Assembly: GCF_024662235.1 (NCBI RefSeq)
Contig: NZ_CP096276.1
Location: 2,976,001-3,040,000 of the forward strand
Reading direction: 5' to 3'
From: Pimelobacter simplex
GTDB lineage: Bacteria; Actinomycetota; Actinomycetes; Propionibacteriales; Nocardioidaceae
DNA: 64,000 bases
Shown: positions 9,039 to 16,913 of the stretch, one piece after another
Layout: each line of letters begins with the position of its first letter
Numbering within the stretch: position 1 is the first letter of the stretch
Program-made: the position numbers and the translations under genes
The notes under the pieces: model-generated
What the model saw: the letters and a program-made list of their open reading frames with translations, nothing else
Databases searched by the model: none
What the model was told of the DNA's origin: nothing

Positions 9039-9971
9039 TCACACCGTCACGTGCGGGAGCAGCTGCTCGAACGTCTTGGGGCCGATGCCGTCGACCTCGA
9101 GGAGCTCGCCGACGCGGGTGAAGCCGCCGTGCTCGGTACGCCAGGTGAGGATGGACTGGGCGGTGACGGGGCCGACCTGCGGGAGGGCTTCGAGCTCGGT
9201 CTGACCGGCGGTGTTGAGGTTGACCAGCGGCGTGGAGCCCGGGCCTGCCGGACCACCGGGACCGGCCGCGGCGCCGGGAGCGGCGGGAGCGGGAGCGGCC
9301 GGCGTACCGACGACGACCTGCTCGCCGTCGACGAGCACCCGGGCGAGGTTGAGCGGGGACAGGTCGACGCCCTTGCGGGGGCCTCCGGCGGCGGCGAGGG
9401 CGTCGGTGACCCGCGCCCCCTGGTCCAGTACGACGATCCCGGGGCGGCGCACCTTGCCCGTCACGTCGATCGTGACGGTGCCCGTGCCCGTGGTCGTGGA
9501 CCCCGGCGGGGCTGAGGGCGAGGTCAGCGGGACGAGGGGCTCCGAGGCGGTGTCGGCCGCGGCGGCGACCGGGGTGAGCGGGGCGGCCGGGTCGAGGGCG
9601 TGGCCCTGGTCGCGCACGATCCACCAGGTGGTGAGGGCGAGTCCGAGGGCGATGGTGAGGGCGACGACCGCGAGGTGGGCGACGCCGAGCACGGGCAGCG
9701 CGGGAAGGGGCGGGAGCGGCGGGCGCCAGGAGCCGCGTCGCGCCGCGTGGCGTCCGGGCAGCGGGAGCTCGGGGGCGACCGGCGCGGCGGGGGCGAGCGG
9801 TGGGACCGGTGGGAGGGCGGCGATCCGGGTGTGATCGGCCCACCAGGCGTCCTCGGCGGGCGCGGACGGCTCGACGGGAGCGGCAGCGGGAGCGGCAGGC
9901 GCGAGCTGGGCGAGACGACGGAGCGCGGTGGGGTCGGAGCGGTCGGCGGGAGTACGGCGGGCGAGGGGCAT
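9039..9971 (-). CDS. comEA: ComEA family DNA-binding protein
   Basis: This is a 310-residue membrane-anchored DNA receptor for transformation. A Pro/Ala-rich N-terminal segment of about 110 residues precedes one transmembrane helix (LAVVALTIALGLALTTWWIV). Then come a SLBB-like domain (VTIDVTGKVRRPGIVVLDQGARV) and a C-terminal double helix-hairpin-helix, LVNLNTAGQTELEALPQVG and GFTRVGELLEVDGIGPKTFEQL. The DNA-binding domain would sit outside the membrane and pass DNA to ComEC. The gene precedes comEC on the same strand, but the opposite-strand HPP gene separates them, so a single comEA-comEC-holA transcript would run antisense through that gene. Confidence 0.9.
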   Translation of the reverse strand: MPLARRTPADRSDPTALRRLAQLAPAAPAAAPVEPSAPAEDAWWADHTRIAALPPVPPLAPAAPVAPELPLPGRHAARRGSWRPPLPPLPALPVLGVAHLAVVALTIALGLALTTWWIVRDQGHALDPAAPLTPVAAAADTASEPLVPLTSPSAPPGSTTTGTGTVTIDVTGKVRRPGIVVLDQGARVTDALAAAGGPRKGVDLSPLNLARVLVDGEQVVVGTPAAPAPAAPGAAAGPGGPAGPGSTPLVNLNTAGQTELEALPQVGPVTAQSILTWRTEHGGFTRVGELLEVDGIGPKTFEQLLPHVTV

Positions 9972-10116
9972 GGGGGAACGCTAGGCAGGGGTGGCCGGAG
10001 GGCGGAGGGGGCCGGAGGCGCGCTGTGGAAGGGGGAGGGCTGGGGCGCCGGGGGTGGAGGAAGAGTGGCTGTGGGTGGTGCGGGAGGGGCGGGAGTGACG
10101 CCCGGGCGGCGGTGGC

Positions 10117-10995
10117 TCAGGCCTCGGGGGTGGAGAGGGGGGCGACGCAGATCGCGAGCATGCCCGGCCCGACGTGGGCGCCGAGGACGCCGCCGAGCTC
10201 GACGCAGCGCACGGCTTCGCCGGTGCAGGCGGGGACGAGCCGCTCCCCCAGCTGCTCGACGAGGCGCTCGGCCAGGGCGAGGGCGCGCTCCTCGGCGGCG
10301 AGGTGGGCGACGCAGACCTCGACAGCGGCCTCGCCGGCGGCCTCGAGTGCGAGGGCCTCGAGGCGGGCGATCGCCTTGGCGGCGGTGCGGACTTTGGCCT
10401 GGGGGGCGATGACGCCGTCGACGATGCCGAGGAGGGGCTTGACGGCCAGGGCGCCGCCGAAGACGGCGGCGGCGGCGCCGACCCGGCCGCCGCGGCGGAG
10501 GTACTCGAGGGTGTTGACGTAGAAGAGCGAGGTGGCGGCCGCGGCGCGGGCGCGGGCCGCGGCGGCGGCCTCGGCCGCCGTACCGCCGCCGGCGATGACG
10601 GCGAGGGCGGACTCGACGGCGTAGCCGGTCGCGACGCCGACCTGGCGGGTGTCGACGCAGGTGACCGGTACCGGGGCGGTGCGGGAGGCGACGAGGGCGG
10701 ACTCGAAGGTCCCGCTGACCTCGGCGGACAGGTGCACCGAGACGATCTCGGTCGCGCCGTCGGCGGCGAGCTCGGCGTAGAGGTCGGCGAAGACCGTCGG
10801 GGCGGGCCGAGAGGTGCTGACCGCGTGCTTCTCGCGCAGGGCGACGGCGAGCCGCTCGGGGGTGACCTCGTCGGCGCCCTCGTCGTAGACGTCGTCGTCG
10901 ATGACCACCTGCAGCGGTACGACGCGAACCCCCCGCGCCGCGGCGACCTCGGCCGGGACGGTCGAGGTGGAGTCGGTGACCACGACGATCGACAT
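10117..10995 (-). CDS. DegV family fatty-acid-binding protein
   Basis: This is a 292-residue DegV fold protein. Members bind fatty acids and, in Firmicutes, present them to a FakA kinase; a FakA partner is not visible here. The N-terminal motif VVVTDSTSTVP, the HLSAEVSGTFESA loop and the FYVNTLEYLRRGGRVG segment are characteristic of the lipid-binding cleft. The start lies 9 bp after the NCS1 permease stop on the same strand, with only a weak ribosome site, so it could be the last gene of the permease transcript. The link is positional only. The 145-bp gap to comEA (9972-10116) is G-rich and shows no clear terminator or promoter. Confidence 0.88.
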   Translation of the reverse strand: MSIVVVTDSTSTVPAEVAAARGVRVVPLQVVIDDDVYDEGADEVTPERLAVALREKHAVSTSRPAPTVFADLYAELAADGATEIVSVHLSAEVSGTFESALVASRTAPVPVTCVDTRQVGVATGYAVESALAVIAGGGTAAEAAAAARARAAAATSLFYVNTLEYLRRGGRVGAAAAVFGGALAVKPLLGIVDGVIAPQAKVRTAAKAIARLEALALEAAGEAAVEVCVAHLAAEERALALAERLVEQLGERLVPACTGEAVRCVELGGVLGAHVGPGMLAICVAPLSTPEA

Positions 10996-11004
10996 GGGCC
11001 GAGG

Positions 11005-12432
11005 CTATCGGTAGCCACCCCAGCCCGCCCGCCGCGCGAGCACCGCACGGGTCAGCACGTAGTGCGTACCGCCCGCGACGGCGAAGGCCGGGAGCGAGGC
11101 GGTCAGGTAGCGGAACCAGGCCGACGGCTCGTACGTGACCGGGTTGAGCAGCAGCACGTAGGTGAGCGCACCGAGCCCGATCGCCGTGACGGCGACCGGG
11201 TTCCAGCCGCGCACGAAGCCGTAGCGGGACTCCGCGTGCGGCTGGTGGAGCGCTCGGACGTCGAGCCGCTGTCTGCGCAGCACGAAGAAGTCGACGAGCT
11301 GGACGGCGCACAGCGGTGCGACCGCGATCGCGCCCCACGACACGAAGCGCGCGTAGTTGTCGTAGACGGCGTCGGGGAAGAAGACGAGCACGGCGGCCGG
11401 AGCGAGGATGACGACGGCGAGCAGCCCCCACGGCACCCGGCGCACGGTGTCGCCGCCGCCGCCCTTGATCGCGACGAGCGCGGCGTAGCTCTGCGCGACG
11501 ACGCTGGTGACGTTGGCCATCCCGACGAACGCGAGAGCGAGGACGCCGAGGAGCGCGCCGCCGAGGGGCACCATCCAGCGCGTGGGGTCCTCCGAACCGA
11601 GGGCCAGCGCGGCGAACACACCGACGATCGCGGCGACCACCGAGGCGAGGAACAGACCGAGCGCGTTGGGCCAGAAAGCGCTGCGGGTGGAGCGGGTCAG
11701 GCGGGCGAGATTGCCGACGTTGGGCCACCACGCGAAGCCGCCGGCGATGTTGAGCTCGACGGCGAGCATGAAGTCGAGGTGACCGTCGCCCCACGGGTCG
11801 AGCGCGGGCGTGGCGGCGAGCTCGGACCAGCTGGTCCGGGTGAAGACCAGCGCCAGCATGACGATGGTGACCACGACCAGCCCCGGGGCGACGAATCGGT
11901 TGACCAGCTCGATCGAGCGCGGACCGCGCGCGACGATCACCCAGGACGCGACGAGCGCCATCAGCGCCAGGATGCTGACGACGCCGGCACCGGTCGAGAT
12001 CCGCGTACCGAAGAGCTGGTTGGCGACGTTGGCCAGCGCGTGGCCACACATGATGCCGAGGACGGCGGACCACGCGGCGGCGAGCACCGCCGACATCACC
12101 ACCATGAGCACCCGGGCGCCGCGCTCCCCCAGCACGCTGCGCATCGACACGAACTGCTCGACGCCGTAGCGCCCGCAGGGCAGGCAGGGCGCGAGCGAGA
12201 CCAGCAGCACGCTGATCCCGTAGCCGATGACGATGCTGGCGATGGCCTGCTGCGCGCCGACGTAGTAGGCGACCGCGCCGCCCTGCAGGAACGCCCACGT
12301 GGCGATGGCGAGGCCGATGTTGACCGAGGAGTAGTCCCAGAACCCCCAGATCCGCTCGCCCCGCAGGAGCGGGAGCTCGTTGAGGGTGGCGTCCTGGCCG
12401 GACGTCAGGTCCGGCTCGGTCGCGGCGCTCAC
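11005..12432 (-). CDS. NCS1-family purine/cytosine-type permease
   Basis: This is a 475-residue integral membrane protein of the nucleobase-cation-symport-1 family, about 12 predicted helices. It begins with LLRGERIWGFWDYSSVNIGLAIATWAFLQGGAVAYYVG, the family-typical first helices, and contains GFAWWPNVGNLARLTRS in the middle. It would import a nucleobase, hydantoin or related compound; the exact substrate cannot be read from sequence. The GTG at 12432 is preferred over one at 12444 because it forms a 4-bp GTGA overlap with the stop of the upstream 53-residue membrane peptide. It diverges from the amine oxidase across a TetR-type operator, suggesting co-regulation. Confidence 0.88.
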   Translation of the reverse strand: MSAATEPDLTSGQDATLNELPLLRGERIWGFWDYSSVNIGLAIATWAFLQGGAVAYYVGAQQAIASIVIGYGISVLLVSLAPCLPCGRYGVEQFVSMRSVLGERGARVLMVVMSAVLAAAWSAVLGIMCGHALANVANQLFGTRISTGAGVVSILALMALVASWVIVARGPRSIELVNRFVAPGLVVVTIVMLALVFTRTSWSELAATPALDPWGDGHLDFMLAVELNIAGGFAWWPNVGNLARLTRSTRSAFWPNALGLFLASVVAAIVGVFAALALGSEDPTRWMVPLGGALLGVLALAFVGMANVTSVVAQSYAALVAIKGGGGDTVRRVPWGLLAVVILAPAAVLVFFPDAVYDNYARFVSWGAIAVAPLCAVQLVDFFVLRRQRLDVRALHQPHAESRYGFVRGWNPVAVTAIGLGALTYVLLLNPVTYEPSAWFRYLTASLPAFAVAGGTHYVLTRAVLARRAGWGGYR

Positions 12433-12590
12433 AGGGCCCACCACAGCAGCACGAGCGTCAGGACGACGAGCCCCGCCGCCGCAGCCAGCACGTCGATCAG
12501 CGGCAGGGGCGGCAGCGCTCCCTCTGTGGTGCCGGTGTCTTCGATCAGCCCGAGCCGGCGCTCGAGCTCGGCGCGCAGGGCGTCGTCCAT
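12429..12590 (-). CDS. Small single-pass membrane protein coupled to NCS1 permease
   Basis: This 53-residue ORF has a charged N-terminal helix (MDDALRAELERRLGLIEDTG), a short acidic linker, and a C-terminal transmembrane helix (PLIDVLAAAAGLVVLTLVLLWW). The ATG at 12590 has an excellent GGAGGA ribosome site 5 nt upstream. Its stop overlaps the GTG of the NCS1 permease by 4 bp, so the two are translationally coupled. I do not recognise a named family. By analogy with small subunits encoded next to other symporters, it may be a permease accessory subunit; this is an inference. Confidence 0.75.
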   Translation of the reverse strand: MDDALRAELERRLGLIEDTGTTEGALPPLPLIDVLAAAAGLVVLTLVLLWWAL

Positions 12591-12606
12591 CTGATCCTCC
12601 TGAAAC

Positions 12607-12622
12607 TTGACTGAATAGTCAG
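12607..12622. promoter_or_regulatory. TetR-type operator between NCS1 permease and amine oxidase
   Basis: TTGACT-GAAT-AGTCAG is an inverted repeat with a 4-bp spacer, followed by another GTCA half. The first half doubles as a -35 hexamer (TTGACT) for the amine oxidase, with TAGGAT as -10 at 12629-12634 (16-bp spacing). A regulator bound here would block that promoter. The same TTGACT-N4-AGTCAR geometry appears three times near the TetR gene at 29258. Confidence 0.65.
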
Positions 12623-12628
12623 TCAGGC

Positions 12629-12634
12629 TAGGAT
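12629..12634 (+). promoter_or_regulatory. Putative -10 box of the amine oxidase promoter
   Basis: TAGGAT sits 16 bp downstream of TTGACT (12607-12612). The predicted transcript leader is about 45 nt and contains a GAAGGAG ribosome site before the ATG at 12689. Confidence 0.5.
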
Positions 12635-12688
12635 CAGTGACGCCGCTCACACCTGTCAAGAGCCATCTCTCGTTCGAAGGAGACCGCC

Positions 12689-14038
12689 ATGCACCACGCC
12701 GACGTCGCGATCGTGGGGGCCGGGTACGCCGGCCTCGCCGCCGCCCTGGACCTCGCCGCGGCCGGGCTGGACGTCGTCGTCCTCGAGGCCGGTGACCGGG
12801 TCGGCGGCCGGGTCTGGACCCGCGCGGAGAACGGCGTCCTCGTCGACCACGGCGGCCAGTGGGTCGGCCCCGCGCAGACCGCGTTCCTGCGGTGGACCGA
12901 CCGGTTCGGCTGCGCCAGGTTCCCCACCTACGACGCGGGTACCCACCTCGAGCTGTGGCCCGCCGAGGCACCGCTCCCCCACGCCAGCGGCGATCACCCC
13001 GACGCCCACGACGCCGCCGGGTACGACGTACTGATCGCCCGGCTCGACGCGCTCGCGACCCAGGTCGATCCCGACCACCCCGAGGCGTGCGCCTCCCTGG
13101 CGGCGTGGGACTCCCGCACCTTCGACGACTGGCTGCACGAGGCGACCGACTCCCCCGACGCGCGGCGCCGGATGCGCCTGGTCGTGCAGGGGCTGTGGGC
13201 GTGCGAGCCGCGCGACGTCTCGCTCTTCCACGTGCTCTTCTACGTCGCCGCGGGCGGCGGTCTGGGCCCGTTGCTGGGGACGCTCGGCGGCGCCCAGGAC
13301 AGCCGCTTCACCGACGGCGCCGACGCACCCGCCCGCGCCGCCTCGGCGCTGCTGGGCGACGCCGTCCGGCTCGGCTGCCCGGTCACCGCCGTCGCCTGGG
13401 ACGACGCCGGGGCCACGCTGACCACGACCACCGGCGCGGTCCGGGCGCGGCGCGTCGTCGTCACGGGCACGCCCCCGGCACAGGCGCGGATCGCGTTCAC
13501 GCCCCTGCTCCCGGCGGCGCGGCGGCGTTGGCTCGCCCGCAGCCCGATGGGCGACGCCGCCAAGGTCCACGTCACCTACCCGACGCCGTTCTGGCGCGCC
13601 AGCGGGCTCTCCGGCCAGCTCACGACCTACGACGGCAGTCCGGTCGCGTACACCTTCGACAACTCCCCCGCCGACGGCTCACGGGGCGTGATCGCCGCGT
13701 TCGTCTACGGCGACGACTACCGCTCCTGGGCCGCCCAGCCCGAGCCGGCGCGGCGCAAGGCGGTGCTCGACGTCCTCGGGGTGCTCGGCGAAGAGGCGAC
13801 CCGGCCGCTGGCCTACGCGGAGCGGCTGTGGCCGGAGGAGCCGTGGGCGGAGGGTGCCTACGCCGCCGTTCCCACGCCGGGGACCTGGCTCGCCCACGCC
13901 ACCGGACGCCGTGAGCCGGTCGGGCCGCTGCACTGGGCAGGCACCGAGACCGCCGGGGTGGGCAACGGCTACATCGACGGCGCGATCCGCTCAGGCGAGC
14001 GCGCGGCCGCGGAGATACTGGCTAGCCGGGTCGGCTGA
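12689..14038 (+). CDS. Flavin-dependent amine oxidase
   Basis: This is a 449-residue FAD amine oxidase of the monoamine/putrescine oxidase type. It would oxidise a primary or secondary amine to an aldehyde with release of ammonia and hydrogen peroxide. The N-terminal Rossmann motif VAIVGAGYAGLAAALDLAAAG is followed by VLEAGDRVGGRVWT and GGQWVGPAQT. The C-terminal FAD-contact motif is HWAGTETAGVGNGYIDGAIRSGERAA. No signal peptide is present, so it is cytosolic. It diverges from the NCS1 permease pair and overlaps the convergent tetR gene by 17 bp, forming a compact regulator/oxidase/transporter unit. Substrate identity is not determinable. Confidence 0.9.
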   Translation: MHHADVAIVGAGYAGLAAALDLAAAGLDVVVLEAGDRVGGRVWTRAENGVLVDHGGQWVGPAQTAFLRWTDRFGCARFPTYDAGTHLELWPAEAPLPHASGDHPDAHDAAGYDVLIARLDALATQVDPDHPEACASLAAWDSRTFDDWLHEATDSPDARRRMRLVVQGLWACEPRDVSLFHVLFYVAAGGGLGPLLGTLGGAQDSRFTDGADAPARAASALLGDAVRLGCPVTAVAWDDAGATLTTTTGAVRARRVVVTGTPPAQARIAFTPLLPAARRRWLARSPMGDAAKVHVTYPTPFWRASGLSGQLTTYDGSPVAYTFDNSPADGSRGVIAAFVYGDDYRSWAAQPEPARRKAVLDVLGVLGEEATRPLAYAERLWPEEPWAEGAYAAVPTPGTWLAHATGRREPVGPLHWAGTETAGVGNGYIDGAIRSGERAAAEILASRVG

Positions 14039-14633
14039 GCAGCGCGGGATCGCACGCCAGCTCGAGTGCGGCGGCTTGCAACCACAGGTCCGGTACCGAC
14101 TCGACCGGGACCTCACGGTCACCGAGCGTCGCGGCGACAGACAGCCCGTCGAGCAGCGCGGAGAGCCGCACCACGGACAGGCGGGCCGACGGGCTGGTGA
14201 ACGCGCCCTCGCGCACACCCTGCTCGATCACGTCGAGCAGCACCGCACGCCAGCGGGACTCCAGCGTCGTGCACAGCGCCGCGGTCTCGGGGTCGCGGAG
14301 GGCACGGACCCAGAACTCCATCCAGAGCGTCCAGGCCGACACGACCACCGCGGCGTCGCCGGAGCGCTCGACGAGCAGCCGCAGCCGCTCGGGGGCGGGC
14401 CTTCCGGCGCCGACCTCGGCGTCGAGGTTGCGGTAGTAGCGGTTCTCGGACTCGGTCATGGCCGCCGCGATGACGCCGTCGAGCGTGCCGAAGTGGTAGA
14501 GCAGCAGACCCGAGCTCACGCCCGCCCGACGGGCGATCTCATGGGTGCGCGTGCCGGCGAGGCCGTGATCACGGATGACGTCGAGAGTCGCGTCGATGAT
14601 GCGTTGGCGTCGCGAGTCGGCGTCCCCTGCCAT
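14022..14633 (-). CDS. TetR family regulator, BetI-like
   Basis: This is a 203-residue repressor with an N-terminal helix-turn-helix (RIIDATLDVIRDHGLAGTRTHEIARRAGVSSGLLLYHF, residues about 10-48) and a variable ligand-binding C-terminal domain ending SRPG. The GLLLYHFGTLDGVI recognition region resembles BetI-type regulators. The ATG at 14633 has a GGAGG ribosome site. It is convergent with the amine oxidase (17-bp overlap) and likely controls the divergent permease/amine-oxidase promoters through the operator at 12607. The inducer is probably the amine or its aldehyde, by inference from the neighbours. Confidence 0.9.
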   Translation of the reverse strand: MAGDADSRRQRIIDATLDVIRDHGLAGTRTHEIARRAGVSSGLLLYHFGTLDGVIAAAMTESENRYYRNLDAEVGAGRPAPERLRLLVERSGDAAVVVSAWTLWMEFWVRALRDPETAALCTTLESRWRAVLLDVIEQGVREGAFTSPSARLSVVRLSALLDGLSVAATLGDREVPVESVPDLWLQAAALELACDPALLSRPG

Positions 14634-14696
14634 CGGTGCCCTCCTGGATCGGCGCTCGGGAGGTCGATGCTAGAGGACACCGGCGCCGCCAGGCCC

Positions 14697-14702
14697 TACA
14701 GT
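14697..14702 (+). promoter_or_regulatory. -10 element for a leaderless small gene
   Basis: TACAGT fits TANNNT and ends 6 nt before the ATG at 14709. No ribosome site precedes that ATG, consistent with a leaderless transcript. Confidence 0.4.
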
Positions 14703-14708
14703 CGCGTG

Positions 14709-14975
14709 ATGGCGACGATCAAGGCCCAGCCCGACGACAGGACGCTGCTGGTCTTCGACGGGCAGGTGCTGGAGATGTTCGGCCGCACCGACACCCACCG
14801 CCTGCACGTCTGGCAGCGCCCGCGCCTGACCCTGACCGACGGCAAGCGCCTGCGCGCCAAGATCACCTGCGCGATCGGCCCCAGCCACGACTTCCCGTAC
14901 GACGCCCACCGCCGCGCCGAGCTCGAGGCCCTCGCCGCGGCGCTCGAGGACAGCAGCTACACCGACGCCGGCTGA
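14709..14975 (+). CDS. Hypothetical small protein, 88 residues
   Basis: I do not recognise this 88-residue protein. It is soluble and mixed alpha/beta, with a hydrophobic strand start (TLLVFDGQVLEMFG), a basic middle (RLHVWQRPRLTLTDGKRLRAKI) and an acidic helical tail (RRAELEALAAALEDSSYTDAG). This would fit a small PH-like or ligand-binding fold, but that is only an impression. It diverges from tetR and converges with the oxidase gene, overlapping it by 19 bp. A leaderless promoter fits the start. Confidence 0.6.
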   Translation: MATIKAQPDDRTLLVFDGQVLEMFGRTDTHRLHVWQRPRLTLTDGKRLRAKITCAIGPSHDFPYDAHRRAELEALAAALEDSSYTDAG

Positions 14976-15997
14976 CCGGCCACCAACCGCTCGGCCGCCT
15001 CCACGGCGAGCGCCGGCGCCATCTGGATGCCGTAGCCCGCCTGGCCGACGAACCAGAAGACACCGTCGGCCTGCTCGTCGTACCGGGCGACCGGCTCGCC
15101 GTCCGGGGCGAAGGTGCGCAGGCCCGCCCATGCGGTGCGGACACTGCGGAGTCCGAGGACGGTCGCCTCGTTGATCGCCTCGATGGTGCGGGCGATCTCG
15201 AGCTCATCGGGCTTGGGGTCACCCGGAGGGTGCGGGGTCGCGTCCTCGGGCGAGCAGAGCGCGAGATCGCCCTCCGCCTGGAAGTACCAACCGCCGTCGA
15301 GGTCACAGGTGAACGGCATCCCCGCCATCGGTACGGCGGTCGGCGAGCCGAACATCGTCCGCAGCCGCGGCTGCAGGCCGATCGGTGCCGCCCCCAGCAC
15401 CCGGCCCACCTCGTCACCCCACGCGCCGGCCGCCACGACGACGACCGGCGCGGCGAGGACGTCGCCGGTCGAGGTGGACAACCGCCAGAGCCCTGCCTCA
15501 CGGACGGCCGCGGTGATCCGGGCAGCGGTGCGGACCACGCCGCCGGCGGCGCGCAGCGCGCGGACGTAGCCCTGGTGGAGCCCGGCCACGTCGATCTCGC
15601 AGGCGGTCTCGTCGACGACGGCGACCTGCGTCCAGCCGGGCCTCAGCACCGGGTTGAGCCGCTCGGCCTCGACGCCGTCGATGACGGTGCCGCGGATCGC
15701 GGCCGCCGCGGCGGGCGAGGCGTCGGGGCCGCCGACGTAGAGGCAGGGCTGCGGGGTGAGCAGCGGTCCCGCGATGTCGATCGTGGGGTTGTCGAGGAAC
15801 GCCCGGCTCGCGAGTGTCAGCCGACGGACCTCCGGCGGCCCGTAGCCGCCGATCCAGGTCGCAGCCGACCGGCCGGTGGTGTGCTTGGCGAGCTCGGGCT
15901 CGGCCTCCAGCACGCAGACGGCACGGCCGCGCGCAGCGAGCTCGTGACCGATCGAGGCGCCGGCGATGCCGCCGCCGACGACGAGGACGTCGTACAT
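14957..15997 (-). CDS. FAD-dependent amino-acid oxidase (DAO family)
   Basis: This is a 346-residue FAD oxidoreductase of the D-amino-acid oxidase/DadA superfamily. It would oxidise an amino acid or N-substituted amino acid to a 2-oxoacid or imine. It starts with the Rossmann fingerprint YDVLVVGGGIAGASIGHELAARG and ARG...VCVLEAE, followed by TTGRSAATW. The C-terminal FAD motif is FVGQAGYGIQMAPALAVEAAERL. It is the last gene of the 12-gene minus-strand operon, starting 10 bp after the DMT exporter stop with a TAGGAG ribosome site. In context it could generate the 2-oxoacid consumed by the ThDP decarboxylase encoded upstream in the operon. The true substrate and electron acceptor are unknown. 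Confidence 0.82.
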   Translation of the reverse strand: MYDVLVVGGGIAGASIGHELAARGRAVCVLEAEPELAKHTTGRSAATWIGGYGPPEVRRLTLASRAFLDNPTIDIAGPLLTPQPCLYVGGPDASPAAAAAIRGTVIDGVEAERLNPVLRPGWTQVAVVDETACEIDVAGLHQGYVRALRAAGGVVRTAARITAAVREAGLWRLSTSTGDVLAAPVVVVAAGAWGDEVGRVLGAAPIGLQPRLRTMFGSPTAVPMAGMPFTCDLDGGWYFQAEGDLALCSPEDATPHPPGDPKPDELEIARTIEAINEATVLGLRSVRTAWAGLRTFAPDGEPVARYDEQADGVFWFVGQAGYGIQMAPALAVEAAERLVAGQPASV

Positions 15998-16007
15998 GAG
16001 GTGTCTC

Positions 16008-16913
16008 CTAGGCGTGGGACGTAGGGGGTTCCGGCACCGGTTCGACGGCCGGTCGCGCGACGACCATGAGCATCGCGACGAGGATGAGCGCACCACCGCC
16101 GAGCGTGCGTGGACCGAGCGTCTCGTGCCACAGCAGCGCGCCGAGGACCGCGGCCCAGACCGGCTCGAGCACCATGAGGACGGCGGCCTGCCCGGAGGCG
16201 ATGTGGGCCTGCGCCCAGGTCTGGACGAGGAGGGTGCCCGCGCCGGCGACCACGGCGAGGTAGGCGAAGGCCGGCAGGTCGCCCCGGCCGGGCAGGGTGA
16301 GGCCGTCGCTCGCTCCGAGCGCGGTGAGCAGGACACCCATCGTGGCGAGCTGCACGAACGTCATCGCGAACGCCTCCCCGGGCCGCGCCCACCGTCCGAG
16401 CGCCAGGATGTGCACGGCGTAGAGAACCGCCGACACCAGGGTGAGCGCCTCCCCCGTGCCGAACGCCCAGCCACGGAGCGACATCACGGCGACCCCGGCC
16501 GTGGCGACGACGACGGCGGCTGCCGTCGCCCGGTCGATGCCACGGCCGGGCAGGATCGCCGCGAGGAGCGGCGTGAACACGACGTACATCGCGACGACGA
16601 ACGCCGCGACAGTGGGCGCGGTGTGGGAGAGCCCGTGGAACTGCAGCAGCTGAGCACCTGCGTACAGCGTGCCGAGGCCGATGCCCACCCGGACGGTGTG
16701 GCCGGAGAGCGCACGGAGCAGCCTCGGCGCCACGAGCAGCAGCACGGCCGCGGCGGCGAGGTAGCGGAGACCGAGGTAGTCGGCGACCGGGATCCGCGCG
16801 ATGACGTGCTTGGAGAGCCCGAAGGTCGAGCCCCACACGGCGGTGACCCCGACCAGCGCCAGCGCTGCCGTACGACGGGTGCGGACGTCGTAGGAGGCAG
16901 CAGCGACCGTCAC
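16008..16913 (-). CDS. DMT superfamily (EamA) transporter
   Basis: This is a 301-residue membrane protein with ten predicted helices in two EamA repeats, the layout of drug/metabolite exporters. The first repeat opens with ALALVGVTAVWGSTFGLSKHVI and the second ends in EPVWAAVLGALLWHETLGPRTLGGGALILVAML, both typical. Its GTG start overlaps the aldehyde dehydrogenase stop by 4 bp. In a catabolic operon it could export a metabolite or excess amino acid, for example during imbalance of uptake and breakdown; this is inferred from context. Confidence 0.88.
   Translation of the reverse strand: MTVAAASYDVRTRRTAALALVGVTAVWGSTFGLSKHVIARIPVADYLGLRYLAAAAVLLLVAPRLLRALSGHTVRVGIGLGTLYAGAQLLQFHGLSHTAPTVAAFVVAMYVVFTPLLAAILPGRGIDRATAAAVVVATAGVAVMSLRGWAFGTGEALTLVSAVLYAVHILALGRWARPGEAFAMTFVQLATMGVLLTALGASDGLTLPGRGDLPAFAYLAVVAGAGTLLVQTWAQAHIASGQAAVLMVLEPVWAAVLGALLWHETLGPRTLGGGALILVAMLMVVARPAVEPVPEPPTSHA

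Noticed and set aside
9524..12298. A 924-codon minus-strand frame over comEA, degV and permease
   Set aside because: It is out of frame with three genes that show recognisable family motifs; composition is Arg/Ala/Pro-rich.
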